Part shown: one piece after another, positions 17,291-25,285 of the stretch
Layout: each line of letters starts with the position of its first letter
How positions within the stretch are numbered: position 1 is the first letter of the stretch
Source: Agriterribacter humi
GTDB taxonomy: Bacteria; Bacteroidota; Bacteroidia; Chitinophagales; Chitinophagaceae
NCBI RefSeq assembly: GCF_009192765.1
Contig: NZ_VOHQ01000001.1
Span: 1-64,000, forward strand
Direction of reading: 5' to 3'
Length of the DNA: 64,000 nucleotides
Program-made: the position numbers and the translations under genes
The notes under the pieces: model-generated
What the model was told of the DNA's origin: nothing
The model's input: only the letters and a program-made list of their open reading frames with translations
Database searches by the model: none

Positions 17291-18892
17291 CTATTTACTC
17301 CAATTCTTTTTTTTATAAACATCTTCAAAAAACACAACATGTCCGCTTGAATCCACCCCTGACGTATTGTACCAAACGATCACCGGCATTTTTACATCCG
17401 CGGGTACAGTAATCGGAGATTGATTTTTCAAACAACCAGCTTCAGTAAGCGTGTCTATCGCAAGGTGGTTATTATTTAAAACAAGATGCCCCAATTCCAT
17501 TGGCTTTTCCATGCGCATACAACCATGACTGTAAAATCGCCGGCGCCGTTTAAATAAATTTTTATCGGGCGTGTCGTGCAGGTATGCGCCAAAAGGATTA
17601 TGGAAATTAAGTTTCAGTAATCCCAATGCATTATCACAACCAGTGCCCTGCCTGATAGTATAAGGAAAATAATTACGGCTCAAAGCATACCAGTTAACTG
17701 AATGCGGGTCTATGGTTTGCCCTGATTTGTTTAAAACCTGGTAATTATTAGCATCAAGAAAGGAAGGATCTCGCTTAATAGCAGGCAACAACTCTTTGGC
17801 AGCAATGCTAAGTGGCACGTGCCAGAAGGGGTATAAGATTACTTCGTTCACTGTACTTGCGAGTGTAAACGTGGGAGTAGATGGCTTACCAACTACGATT
17901 CTCATTTCCAGGATCACTTTATTATCCCGGTAAACTTTAAGATATGCAGCCGGAATATTGACAACAATTACGGACTGATTTTGAGTAAGGCAAGATAGCC
18001 ACCGGTAATAATTAATTGAAAGCGCCAATTGATCTAATCTAACTTTTAAAAGCACATTGCACTCCCGGATGATTTCCTGATTCAATTCACCATTTACCGA
18101 AAGATTAAACATCAATTGTGCTTCCTCTATTTTTTGTTTTAAACTTTTTTCTGAAGTGTCCTCATTGGTTGAATCCAGGATGCCCAACTGGTAAAGTTTT
18201 TGCCAAAGAGATTTATTTTCAGTATTCACTTTTTTGGAAATGATAATCTTTTCACTAAAATCCTTTTTCTCCATTACTTCCGTAATCCAATTGATCTTAT
18301 CCCCTATCACCTTCACTTCTTCCATTGGCGGTGAAAGAAAAGATGCAAGAAAGTGAATTTTGTTTTCTAAAATATATTCGGCGAGGCTTGCAGGTATCTT
18401 ACAGCAATCAGGAGCGTACTTAATTCCCATGTATCCCAACGATGGCTTGGCATTGCCATAAGCAATATCGCTGTAAAAGTGAATAGCGGCATCAGAAATG
18501 AGAACTTCTGCTTTAAGCGAATCTCCCAGGTTTTGCAAACGAAGAGTACCGTTCTTAAATGCTGAAATGAAGCTATATTGATAATCTTTTTCCCTGAGTC
18601 CCCATTTTGGGGACGATGATAAATTATCCAGTAAACAGGCAAGGTTAATCGTTTTCTCTTGTTGCATCCATACCGGTTGATAGTTGATGCGCGGATAAAA
18701 ATCCCTAATCTCTTCCTGATAATTTATTTTCAATTCCTTTCTATCCAAATTGTCTAAGAGATATTGCTGAAGCAGGCCGGGACTAAGTTGGGCAGAAGCG
18801 GTAAAAACAGACAGAATCGTTAATAGGAAAACCCCACCGACTTTACAGGTTCTAACGATCACGCCCGTTGGATATTCTTTGCTGAAAATCAT
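17291..18892 (-). CDS. L,D-transpeptidase (YcbB-like, YkuD domain)
   Basis: A 533-residue secreted enzyme. An N-terminal signal (about 14-34: VRTCKVGGVFLLTILSVFTASA) is followed by a YcbB-type scaffold domain, a degenerate peptidoglycan-binding region (~235-285) and the YkuD domain. The catalytic motif is HDTPDKNLF...SHGCMRM, with catalytic Cys in SHGC. These enzymes make 3-3 cross-links in peptidoglycan and support cell-wall remodelling in stationary or stressed cells. The start overlaps the end of the coiled-coil gene by 41 nt, indicating one transcript. Confidence 0.9.
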   Translation of the reverse strand: MIFSKEYPTGVIVRTCKVGGVFLLTILSVFTASAQLSPGLLQQYLLDNLDRKELKINYQEEIRDFYPRINYQPVWMQQEKTINLACLLDNLSSSPKWGLREKDYQYSFISAFKNGTLRLQNLGDSLKAEVLISDAAIHFYSDIAYGNAKPSLGYMGIKYAPDCCKIPASLAEYILENKIHFLASFLSPPMEEVKVIGDKINWITEVMEKKDFSEKIIISKKVNTENKSLWQKLYQLGILDSTNEDTSEKSLKQKIEEAQLMFNLSVNGELNQEIIRECNVLLKVRLDQLALSINYYRWLSCLTQNQSVIVVNIPAAYLKVYRDNKVILEMRIVVGKPSTPTFTLASTVNEVILYPFWHVPLSIAAKELLPAIKRDPSFLDANNYQVLNKSGQTIDPHSVNWYALSRNYFPYTIRQGTGCDNALGLLKLNFHNPFGAYLHDTPDKNLFKRRRRFYSHGCMRMEKPMELGHLVLNNNHLAIDTLTEAGCLKNQSPITVPADVKMPVIVWYNTSGVDSSGHVVFFEDVYKKKNWSK

Positions 18893-19301
18893 TAAAAGCT
18901 GATTTTAGGATCCGAAACCTGATTGTAGAATTAGCCATGTCTTTGCGCAGGTTTTCTATTTTTGTGTCCAATAATTTTTCAATTTTTCCACTATCAGATA
19001 TTTTACTGTACAATACATTCTCTATATCACTGGCATCGCTTCTCAATAAATGAATCAACTCGTCTTCTCTGATAAATTGAGTTTGAAAGCCCTCTATTTC
19101 TTCAAGCAAATTTTGATCATAGTTGTTTTTGAGAATGTCCGAAATTTCGTTTTTCAGCAAAACGTTTTCTTCCATCCTCGAATTAAGCAACTGCTTCCAT
19201 GCTTCAATCTCAGTTTGAAATTGCCTTATACCCGTTTCGGTACTCTGATTCCATGCGGATTTACTTTTCAAAGGGCTTTTTTCTTTCATAAAGTTTATCA
19301 A
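18852..19301 (-). CDS. Coiled-coil protein of unknown function
   Basis: A 149-residue, charged, almost wholly helical protein without cysteine or signal peptide. Two heptad-rich stretches (~25-75 and ~95-145) suggest a coiled coil. It overlaps the L,D-transpeptidase start by 41 nt, so it is probably translationally coupled to it. I do not recognise the family. A second in-frame Met at residue 5 (MKEKSPLK) could be the true start. Confidence 0.65.
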   Translation of the reverse strand: MINFMKEKSPLKSKSAWNQSTETGIRQFQTEIEAWKQLLNSRMEENVLLKNEISDILKNNYDQNLLEEIEGFQTQFIREDELIHLLRSDASDIENVLYSKISDSGKIEKLLDTKIENLRKDMANSTIRFRILKSAFNDFQQRISNGRDR

Positions 19302-19510
19302 TGGGAAAAAATAAATAAAAACTTGATTGGCAATTACTAGAATAATCCTCCGATTACAATTTAAAAATACCGATTGAAAATTAATGATTTTTTAAAATAA
19401 CCTTCCCCGGACAATTTGCACAGAAACAACTGCCTTTTGAGCGTTTGAATTTATTAAATGCCCGTCATTCTTATAATGAGGGGCATTAATATTGTACAAA
19501 TCTTTCAGTG

Positions 19511-19957
19511 TTATTTAACTGTAATCTGCCTGTTCACTGCCATTTTTTTCGCTTCTTCTTTTTTAGGTAAAACAAGCTTTAGAACGCCGTCCTGGTAATG
19601 CGCATCAATTTTGTCTTTGCTTACTTCATCAGGAAGCGTAAAGCTGCGTTCAAAAGAAGAATAGCTGTATTCACGGCGGGTATATCTTCCATCCTTTTGT
19701 TCATTCTCTTCTTCTTTTCCACTTCTGATGGCAAGCATATTGCCTTCCACATCAATTTTAAAATCTTCCTTTTTCAATCCCGGTGCAGCCATAGATACCA
19801 GATAATCCTCTTTTCTCTCGACTATATTTACCGCAGGCACATTCAATATCCTTGATGGAAAATCACCGTCAAACAGGTCCAGCAAAGATTTGTTAAAAAA
19901 ATCTCCAAATAGGGAGGGTATGCTCTCCGTTCTTTTCGTCAATGTTCGCGTGTTCAT
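19511..19957 (-). CDS. Small heat-shock protein (Hsp20/alpha-crystallin)
   Basis: A 148-residue Hsp20. The alpha-crystallin domain runs from about 40 to 140 (VNIVERKEDYLVSMAAPGLKKEDFKIDVEG) with the closing signature GVLKLVLPKKEE and a short C-terminal extension. It is an ATP-independent holdase that binds unfolding proteins. Two operator-like palindromes lie in the 250-nt promoter region (20049-20064 and 20128-20143). An alpha-crystallin-type Hsp20 (HspX) is the best-known product of the mycobacterial DosR regulon. Confidence 0.95.
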   Translation of the reverse strand: MNTRTLTKRTESIPSLFGDFFNKSLLDLFDGDFPSRILNVPAVNIVERKEDYLVSMAAPGLKKEDFKIDVEGNMLAIRSGKEEENEQKDGRYTRREYSYSSFERSFTLPDEVSKDKIDAHYQDGVLKLVLPKKEEAKKMAVNRQITVK

Positions 19958-20048
19958 AATTGTTTGCTTTGATTGTTAAAAAATATTGTTTATACAGCAA
20001 AAATATGTCGGCCATTTTCCGAAACAGGCATCGCTAATCAACGAAAGC

Positions 20049-20064
20049 AATGAGATTGGTCAGT
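20049..20064. promoter_or_regulatory. CRP/FNR-type near-palindrome (site S5)
   Basis: AATGAG-ATTG-GTCAGT lies about 100 nt before the Hsp20 start. It has one core mismatch to TGAY-N4-RTCA (G for Y). Confidence 0.4.
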
Positions 20065-20127
20065 GTTTTTGATGTGCTAATTTTGAACGCTGAGTAAAAA
20101 GATGAGAAATTATATATCAGCATATCC

Positions 20128-20143
20128 AATGATGTGAGTCATC
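20128..20143. promoter_or_regulatory. CRP/FNR-type palindrome (site S6)
   Basis: AATGAT-GTGA-GTCATC is a strict match to TGAY-N4-RTCA about 178 nt before the Hsp20 start and 79 nt upstream of site S5. Two sites in one promoter suggest cooperative control. Confidence 0.5.
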
Positions 20144-20207
20144 CATCTATTGCGCTATATTTTACGGATAGTCTTGATTATTCTTCTTCAGAAAGCCGTA
20201 TGCATTT

Positions 20208-21854
20208 TTATACTTCTGCGTATAACTTCTCATAGTATTCCCTGGCCATCCTATTGCTGTCGAACCGGGGCATAATATCCCGCATTCCGTTTTTTATAAC
20301 GGATATCCATTTGTCAGGATTATCATAATACATTGGTATTATTTCCTTTTCCAACAAGTCGTATAAGGCACGGGCCTCGGCCTCATCCTGTTGATGAACG
20401 GCTAAATCATATGGCGCTGCCGGGATAATAAAGCTATTATTTTTATCCTTTGCAAACTCAGGAAACCATCCGTCCGGCATGGAAACATTTACTGCGCCAT
20501 TCATAGCTGCCGTCATGCCACTGGTACCGCTTGCCTCATGACCCATCCTCGGCGTATTGAGCCAAACATCTGCGCCTTGCTTAAGCAATTTTGATAGCTT
20601 CATTTCATAGCCTGTTATGATTGAGCAATTGGGATATGTTTTACAAATATCAACGATCCTGTCAAATAAAGCAATTGCCGTATAATCCATTGGGTAAGGC
20701 TTTCCAGCCCAGATAATTTGTACAGGCCTGTTGATATTGGAAACCAATCGCTCAAAACGATTCATATCACCAAGCAATAATTCCGGCCGTTTATAACCGC
20801 CAAATCTCTTTGCAAAGACAATGGTTAGAACGTTTTCATTAAATATCTCACCATTTTGATCTGCCACTTCTTCAAACAAAACCTGTTTACATTTTCTTTT
20901 TCTCGTTGCCAACGCCCTATCATCATTTTCACTTAAAGCTTTATACATTTCATCGTCAGCCCAATACGCAAACTTTTGTGCATTGGTAATAGCGATTAAT
21001 TTACCACTGCTTTGCGTTTCTTTACACATACTTTCCAGGGTCTTACAATGCAGCTTGGATACAGCATTTACCCTGCCAGCCAGCCGGATGGCTGTACCGG
21101 TATGGTCCAGCAGATCGTTTTTTACCTGAGCAATTTTTCGTACCTCTTCCGGGGAAATACCCTCAAAGTATCCAAATTTTTGCAGCAATAAAAGATTGGT
21201 TTTTTCATTTCCACTGGGTTCCGGTGTATGATTGGTGAATCTTAACCTCCTTTCAACTTCCTTTACATCCTCGTATTTTTTATAAAGATGAAATGCCAAC
21301 GGCAAACCATGAGATTCATTCATATGATATACATCGGGCAGCCAGTTTATGATCTCTAATAATTTTGCACCTCCATTACCCAACAAAATAGAAGCAGCAA
21401 TTCTGGTTTCCGGGTTAGAATCGTAAAGCCTGTGGCAAATAGTTTTGGATAAGTAATCATTTTCAGGGATATCGGTACTGAGGAAAAACACCGGCGCTGT
21501 ATGAAAAATCTCGGGTGCCAAATAATAAGCCGTTACAAATACTTCATGGCCGGAAACGTTGACGGAAAATCTTATATCTGTTTTTTTTAGAAAGCCATAT
21601 ACTTTTTCCTGAAACAATACATACATTGCCTGGTCTTGTTTTCTGACCTGGTCATAATATCCATATTTCCATAAAATACCTATTCCCAATACGTTTTGCT
21701 GTAATTCATAAGCGCTTCGCATATGGGAGCCGGCCAAAAAGCCCAATCCACCGGCATAGGTTTTTAAAGGCTGATGTATTGCGAATTCCATACAGAAATA
21801 AGCAATTTTTTTTTGAAAAGAAGGATGAGCAGAAAAGGGAATAGAAAAGCTCAT
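20208..21854 (-). CDS. glgP: Alpha-glucan (glycogen/maltodextrin) phosphorylase, short form
   Basis: A 548-residue GT35-family enzyme releasing glucose-1-phosphate from alpha-glucans. It starts with KIAYFCMEFAIHQPLKTYAGGLGFLAG, the N-terminal motif of the short bacterial/archaeal phosphorylases, and has MNESHGLPLAF, IVFAKRFGGYKRPELLL and GTSGMTAAMNGAVNVSMPDGW around the phosphate/PLP site. It lacks the N-terminal DUF3417 extension of long homologues. Twelve nt separate it from the upstream Hsp20-like gene, so both are likely expressed together under the palindrome at 22371-22386. Together with PfkB and PEP synthase it suggests use of stored glucan under stress. Confidence 0.93.
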   Translation of the reverse strand: MSFSIPFSAHPSFQKKIAYFCMEFAIHQPLKTYAGGLGFLAGSHMRSAYELQQNVLGIGILWKYGYYDQVRKQDQAMYVLFQEKVYGFLKKTDIRFSVNVSGHEVFVTAYYLAPEIFHTAPVFFLSTDIPENDYLSKTICHRLYDSNPETRIAASILLGNGGAKLLEIINWLPDVYHMNESHGLPLAFHLYKKYEDVKEVERRLRFTNHTPEPSGNEKTNLLLLQKFGYFEGISPEEVRKIAQVKNDLLDHTGTAIRLAGRVNAVSKLHCKTLESMCKETQSSGKLIAITNAQKFAYWADDEMYKALSENDDRALATRKRKCKQVLFEEVADQNGEIFNENVLTIVFAKRFGGYKRPELLLGDMNRFERLVSNINRPVQIIWAGKPYPMDYTAIALFDRIVDICKTYPNCSIITGYEMKLSKLLKQGADVWLNTPRMGHEASGTSGMTAAMNGAVNVSMPDGWFPEFAKDKNNSFIIPAAPYDLAVHQQDEAEARALYDLLEKEIIPMYYDNPDKWISVIKNGMRDIMPRFDSNRMAREYYEKLYAEV

Positions 21855-21866
21855 AATAAAGCTGCA

Positions 21867-22310
21867 TTAATAAATTGCAATTTTTGTATTTGCTGTTTTT
21901 AGAGGATGGCTTGATTTGGGAATATACATTTGCAGAATGCCTGATTTATAATTTGCATTTGCAAATGCCGTATCTGCATTGTCAGCCAATACAATCCTGC
22001 GGTTAAAACAATACTTAAATTCATGTGCCTGAAAATTGTCCTGTTCAGTAAAATCACAACGATCATGAATTACAGATATCGTCAAGACATTACCAAAAGC
22101 CTTTATCAAAAACTTTTCTCTTTTCACGCCTGGCACAGCTATTTCAATTTTATAGTAATTTGCCGCCTCTTCAATATTTACAGGAAGAATATTCCCGTTT
22201 CCTTTGGAAAAATGTTTTGTTTTCTGCTTAAAATCATTTTCTTTAAACAGGGGAACATATTCACCCGGGTAAACCGACAAATGGGTTGTATGTGAAAGAC
22301 TGTTGTGCAT
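21867..22310 (-). CDS. Divergent Hsp20-family protein
   Basis: A 147-residue, diverged alpha-crystallin-domain protein: NILPVNIEEAANYYKIEIAV, then PGVKREKFLIKAFGNVLTIS, and the closing NYKSGILQMYIPKS. It retains the domain fold but lacks the usual GVL signature. It precedes the glucan phosphorylase gene by 12 nt. A perfect operator-like palindrome is centred 68 nt before its start. It probably acts as a holdase, perhaps associated with storage granules (inference from the neighbour). Confidence 0.8.
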   Translation of the reverse strand: MHNSLSHTTHLSVYPGEYVPLFKENDFKQKTKHFSKGNGNILPVNIEEAANYYKIEIAVPGVKREKFLIKAFGNVLTISVIHDRCDFTEQDNFQAHEFKYCFNRRIVLADNADTAFANANYKSGILQMYIPKSSHPLKTANTKIAIY

Positions 22311-22370
22311 ATATCCTTACCAAGTTACTATTATGCTTTTTGCAATCCAATTATCGGGATCATTAACAAC

Positions 22371-22386
22371 GATGATCTTGATCATC
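22371..22386. promoter_or_regulatory. Perfect CRP/FNR-type palindrome (site S7)
   Basis: GATGAT-CTTG-ATCATC is a perfect 6-4-6 inverted repeat centred about 68 nt before the Hsp20-like/phosphorylase operon start. Confidence 0.6.
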
Positions 22387-22542
22387 TCTTTTTTTCGCCA
22401 GTGGAATAATATCCCATTACCTGATTTTTTTAGATTGATTGTACAGGTCGGATTAAATTGCCGGAACTATTTTAAATTTTTGCACCTTTAGACTATTTCA
22501 TTCCTCCATTTGTTTGCCATATCCATTGCCATTTATACCATT

Positions 22543-22829
22543 TTAATATTGCAGCAAAACAGCTTTGTATCCGTTGGATTCCAGTATCCTCTTGGCTGTA
22601 CCGCTTCTTATTCCTGAGGTGCAGCAACAAATAATGCATTTATTTTTATCCTTCAATTTTGATAAACTATTGCTCAACTGATCTACCGGAATGTTGATCG
22701 AATTTTTGATGTGGCCACCTGAAAATTCATCTTTGCTTCTGACGTCTAAAACAATAGCTCCCTGTTTTATTAATTCGCTGTAATCTGTTTTAGTTCCAAA
22801 TCCGAATATTTTTTTATTGACTCTAACAT
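22543..22829 (-). pseudogene. Rhodanese-like protein, frameshifted at an A7 run
   Basis: Reading leftward from the ATG at 22829 gives MLESIKK and then runs out of frame. Adding one A to the seven-A run (T run at 22809-22815) restores a 95-codon frame continuing IFGFGTKTDYSELIKQGAIV, then LDVRSKDEFSGGHIKNSINI and the active-site loop CCTSGIRSG, and ending GYKAVLLQY. That is a complete single-domain rhodanese with catalytic Cys in CTSGIRS. It is the last gene of the DUF302-OsmC-DUF6132 operon. The lesion could be a sequencing deletion, a true mutation or slippage-dependent expression. Confidence 0.8.
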
Positions 22830-22846
22830 TTTATTTTGTGATTTTT

Positions 22847-23047
22847 TTATTTTCTTTTGAAAATATTTAAAAACAATCCTCCCATCAAAGCACCATACAG
22901 TGTGCTGTTCAATGGTTTTGATGTAATGGCACAGGTTCCGGAATTGCAGCCGATGAAATGATAATAGAGATAGCCACCAATGGCTCCAATAAATACTCCC
23001 GCAATAGTAAATTTATATTTAGAAAGAAAGTCTTTTATTCCGGTCAT
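22847..23047 (-). CDS. DUF6132-family small membrane protein
   Basis: A 66-residue membrane protein with two glycine-rich helices: FTIAGVFIGAIGGYLYYHFI and the C-terminal STLYGALMGGLFLNIF. The linker GCNSGTCAITSKP, with its paired cysteines, is the family hallmark. It lies 14 nt after the OsmC gene and 17 nt before the rhodanese gene. The cysteine pair next to rhodanese and OsmC suggests a role in sulfur or thiol redox chemistry (inference). Confidence 0.82.
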   Translation of the reverse strand: MTGIKDFLSKYKFTIAGVFIGAIGGYLYYHFIGCNSGTCAITSKPLNSTLYGALMGGLFLNIFKRK

Positions 23048-23061
23048 GTTTTTATATTTGG

Positions 23062-23523
23062 TTAATTTAATGCTGCAGCTTCTTCTTTTTTATTATTAAA
23101 AATCAGTTCGCCGTTATATTTAACTTCCCAGGTTACAGGCAGCGCTTTCTTCAGCATGCTGCTTACACCGCAATATTTTTCCTGTGAATCTGTTACTGCA
23201 TTTAGCGCAGCTTCTTTGTTTTCAGCAGTGCCTTTAAATTCGTAAATAACATGGATTGCGATGTATTCAATCGGTACTCTTTTGCTGATTTCTCCAATCA
23301 CTTTCATGTCGAAATCATCCACTTTTTTATCACCCCTTCTCAATATTGCCGCAATGTCCATTCCGGTGCAACCCGCAAGAGCCGTTAGTACAAAAGGTTT
23401 TGGAATAGGGCCGTTGTCTTCCCCACCTACTTTTTCGGGGCCATCCATTACAATAGTATGCCCGTTTACCAATGCATTGAATTGCATTTTGCCCATCCAT
23501 TGTACATCTATTTCGTGTGCCAT
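23062..23523 (-). CDS. OsmC-family peroxiredoxin-like protein
   Basis: A 153-residue OsmC/Ohr-fold protein. Two redox cysteines are visible, in ALAGCTGMDI (about 52) and QEKYCGVSSML (about 118). This matches the YhfA-like OsmC subgroup rather than Ohr. The fold reduces organic hydroperoxides or handles sulfur species. The start overlaps the end of the preceding membrane gene by 16 nt, so they are co-transcribed. Confidence 0.92.
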   Translation of the reverse strand: MAHEIDVQWMGKMQFNALVNGHTIVMDGPEKVGGEDNGPIPKPFVLTALAGCTGMDIAAILRRGDKKVDDFDMKVIGEISKRVPIEYIAIHVIYEFKGTAENKEAALNAVTDSQEKYCGVSSMLKKALPVTWEVKYNGELIFNNKKEEAAALN

Positions 23524-23729
23524 AAATTGCTCATTTTTCGTGTAACCAAATTTGATTTTCTTCGTTGATATATTGAAAAAATAGTAAATAAGGTAGAAGC
23601 TATAAGCGCTGTAACCACAAGAACGGTTACACTGCCAGACCGGAAAATAATACCGGTAAAGAACAGAAGTGCAATGGACTCAACGATGCGGATGGTTTTA
23701 TCCGGGTTACTCAGATTTTCTTCTTGCAT
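23508..23729 (-). CDS. Small two-helix membrane protein (YgaP-type/DUF2892-like)
   Basis: A 73-residue protein. NLSNPDKTIRIVESIALLFF resembles the DUF2892/YgaP transmembrane domain start, and two hydrophobic helices (~18-34 and ~36-52) are followed by a basic tail. DUF2892 domains are often attached to or next to rhodanese domains, which fits this operon. It lies 7 nt after DUF302 and overlaps OsmC. Confidence 0.65.
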   Translation of the reverse strand: MQEENLSNPDKTIRIVESIALLFFTGIIFRSGSVTVLVVTALIASTLFTIFSIYQRRKSNLVTRKMSNLWHTK

Positions 23730-23736
23730 TTATAAT

Positions 23737-24123
23737 TTAAATGCTAAGCATCACTTTGTTTAATTTCTCTCTCACCTCATCAGCAACTTCGCCTAATTTC
23801 TTATTTTGTATCGCCATCATAGAAGCTACCGGATCCACTGCAGAAACCTCTATTTTACCATTTTCCCTCTCCTGAACTATTACATTGCATGGAAGCATTG
23901 TCCCGATTCTATCTTCAGCTAACAGAGCTTGATGTGCAAAGTGCGGATTGCAGGCGCCAAGAATCTTATACCTTCTGAAATCAACATCCAATTTCTTTTT
24001 TAAAGTCTCTTTCACATCAATTTCTGTAAGTATGCCAAAACCTTCTTTTTTTAATTCTTGCGTAACTTTTGAAATAGTGGCATCAAAATCACCAGTAACT
24101 ATTTTTGAAAAATGGTAGTTCAT
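23737..24123 (-). CDS. DUF302-family protein
   Basis: A 128-residue protein with the DUF302 pattern: FDATISKVTQELKKEGFGIL at the start, YKILGACNPHFAHQAL in the middle and MLPCNVIVQE. It heads the redox operon DUF302, two-helix membrane protein, OsmC, DUF6132, rhodanese. The family is cytoplasmic and of unknown biochemistry, commonly linked to sulfur and thiosulfate genes. No strict operator site lies near its start; a weak one is at 24379-24394. Confidence 0.9.
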   Translation of the reverse strand: MNYHFSKIVTGDFDATISKVTQELKKEGFGILTEIDVKETLKKKLDVDFRRYKILGACNPHFAHQALLAEDRIGTMLPCNVIVQERENGKIEVSAVDPVASMMAIQNKKLGEVADEVREKLNKVMLSI

Positions 24124-24592
24124 CTTATTTATATTTTCAAAGTGATTAAATAATTATTTTACAAAGTTGCATCAATTAAAAACCCCGGTCGGGAACTTAT
24201 GTTACACAAGTAAGGAATATTTTTACCACTAATCATTTTAGCAATAATTCTTTCTTTGTGAAACCAGTTCAGCAAGTAAACCCCCAAAAATGAAGAATGA
24301 TAAACGGAAGCAAATAATACAACGATTTTCTTGTTTCTATTTTTTAAAACGAATGTAAACTTCTATGCTATTCTTTTAAATGATATGAGTTATGTTTTAA
24401 GATGACATTCGTTAGGCATTTGCAAATACTTCCCTTTATTTCTATCGTTATGTCTGATGAAATACCCATTGAAATTTTTAAATTGCATATTGTAATAATG
24501 CCGCCTCTGAAAATCCTGTTTCAGTTGCCAGGTTTTTCGTGGTCAATTCCCCGAATACCATCCCTGTCTATAATTTACGGGGATACTATTTT
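24124..24592. other. Intergenic region upstream of the DUF302 operon
   Basis: This 469-base AT-rich gap has no credible gene. A weak operator-like sequence, AATGAT-ATGA-GTTATG, lies at 24379-24394 (two mismatches), and another overlapping weak match starts at 24401. The promoter of the DUF302 operon must be here. Confidence 0.4.
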
Positions 24593-24914
24593 TTAGCAAC
24601 ACTTTCCGCCACCGGATTCCACATCCAATTTTTTTGAGCCCCCATTCCAACGGGCAAAAACAAGTACAGAAAGAAATACTACCAGTCCCCCCCGCCAGCC
24701 CATGGCCATCATCACAAATATGGTAACTACCACAATTGCGATAAACAAATGCAGCAATAATTCCGCTACCTTTTCCGAAGCAGCTTCTCCATAATTTCGG
24801 GTAGTACTTACATGCACATCAGAAGGGATGATATTATCTTAAAGATGCTTTACTTTATTTAAAATCTGTTCAGAAACCTTCATTGCATCCGCTCCCGGCT
24901 TTTTGGCGATGGTC
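24593..24914 (-). pseudogene. Remnant of an RND efflux permease
   Basis: Read leftward, the frame gives IAKKPGADAMKVSEQILNKV, a stop codon, then DNIIPSDVHVSTTRNYGEAA and the start of a transmembrane helix, VVVTIFVMMAMGWRGGLVVFLSV. This matches the region of RND permeases just before the central helices (NYGETASEK...GWRGGLVVFFSV type). Both ends are missing, there are further stops at the 5' side, and the last 21 codons (to GGGKCC) do not match RND proteins. It is a decayed internal fragment, not a functional gene. Confidence 0.75.
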
Positions 24915-25285
24915 TATTAAACCGTTAGGCACCAAAATTATGAGACTTAACTCTTTCAATTAAAAAAAGTATTTGTAATTGGTCGTGACTTTTGTAACAT
25001 GCTGTTCTTTTCAAAGGTTCATTTTCATAAACGATTGAACAGGTTGCGCCCATGATTTATGCAGCAGGCAAAATCCGGTGAATATTCCCGGGTTCGTACC
25101 ATCACTTTGCGATAAAGTATATCGGTTACGTTTAAAAATGGCCTTTACAATCTTAAAATTTTGCAGCCATATATTTTACGCACAAAGATCATTCATTTGG
25201 CTGATAGTGCTCATTATTTTAATTGAGACCGAAAATGACCTTTAAGCGTCCATTAATCCCATTTTCTTACTAAAATCAGAAAAAA
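24915..25285. other. Gap between the RND remnant and the CoA-transferase gene
   Basis: No gene is visible in these 371 bases. The right-hand part holds the operator-like site at 25200-25215 and presumably the CoA-transferase promoter. Confidence 0.4.
25200..25215. promoter_or_regulatory. CRP/FNR-type imperfect palindrome (site S9)
   Basis: GCTGAT-AGTG-CTCATT is centred about 78 nt before the CoA-transferase start. It has the same one-base core departure as site S4 (CTCATT right half). Confidence 0.42.

Noticed and set aside
24379-24416. Operator-like sequences before the DUF302 operon
   Set aside because: Both matches carry at least one mismatch in the TCA half (GTTA) and lie more than 260 nt from the start, so they are too weak to count.
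24402-24596. Plus-strand 64-codon frame
   Set aside because: No family features, and it runs up against the antisense RND remnant.
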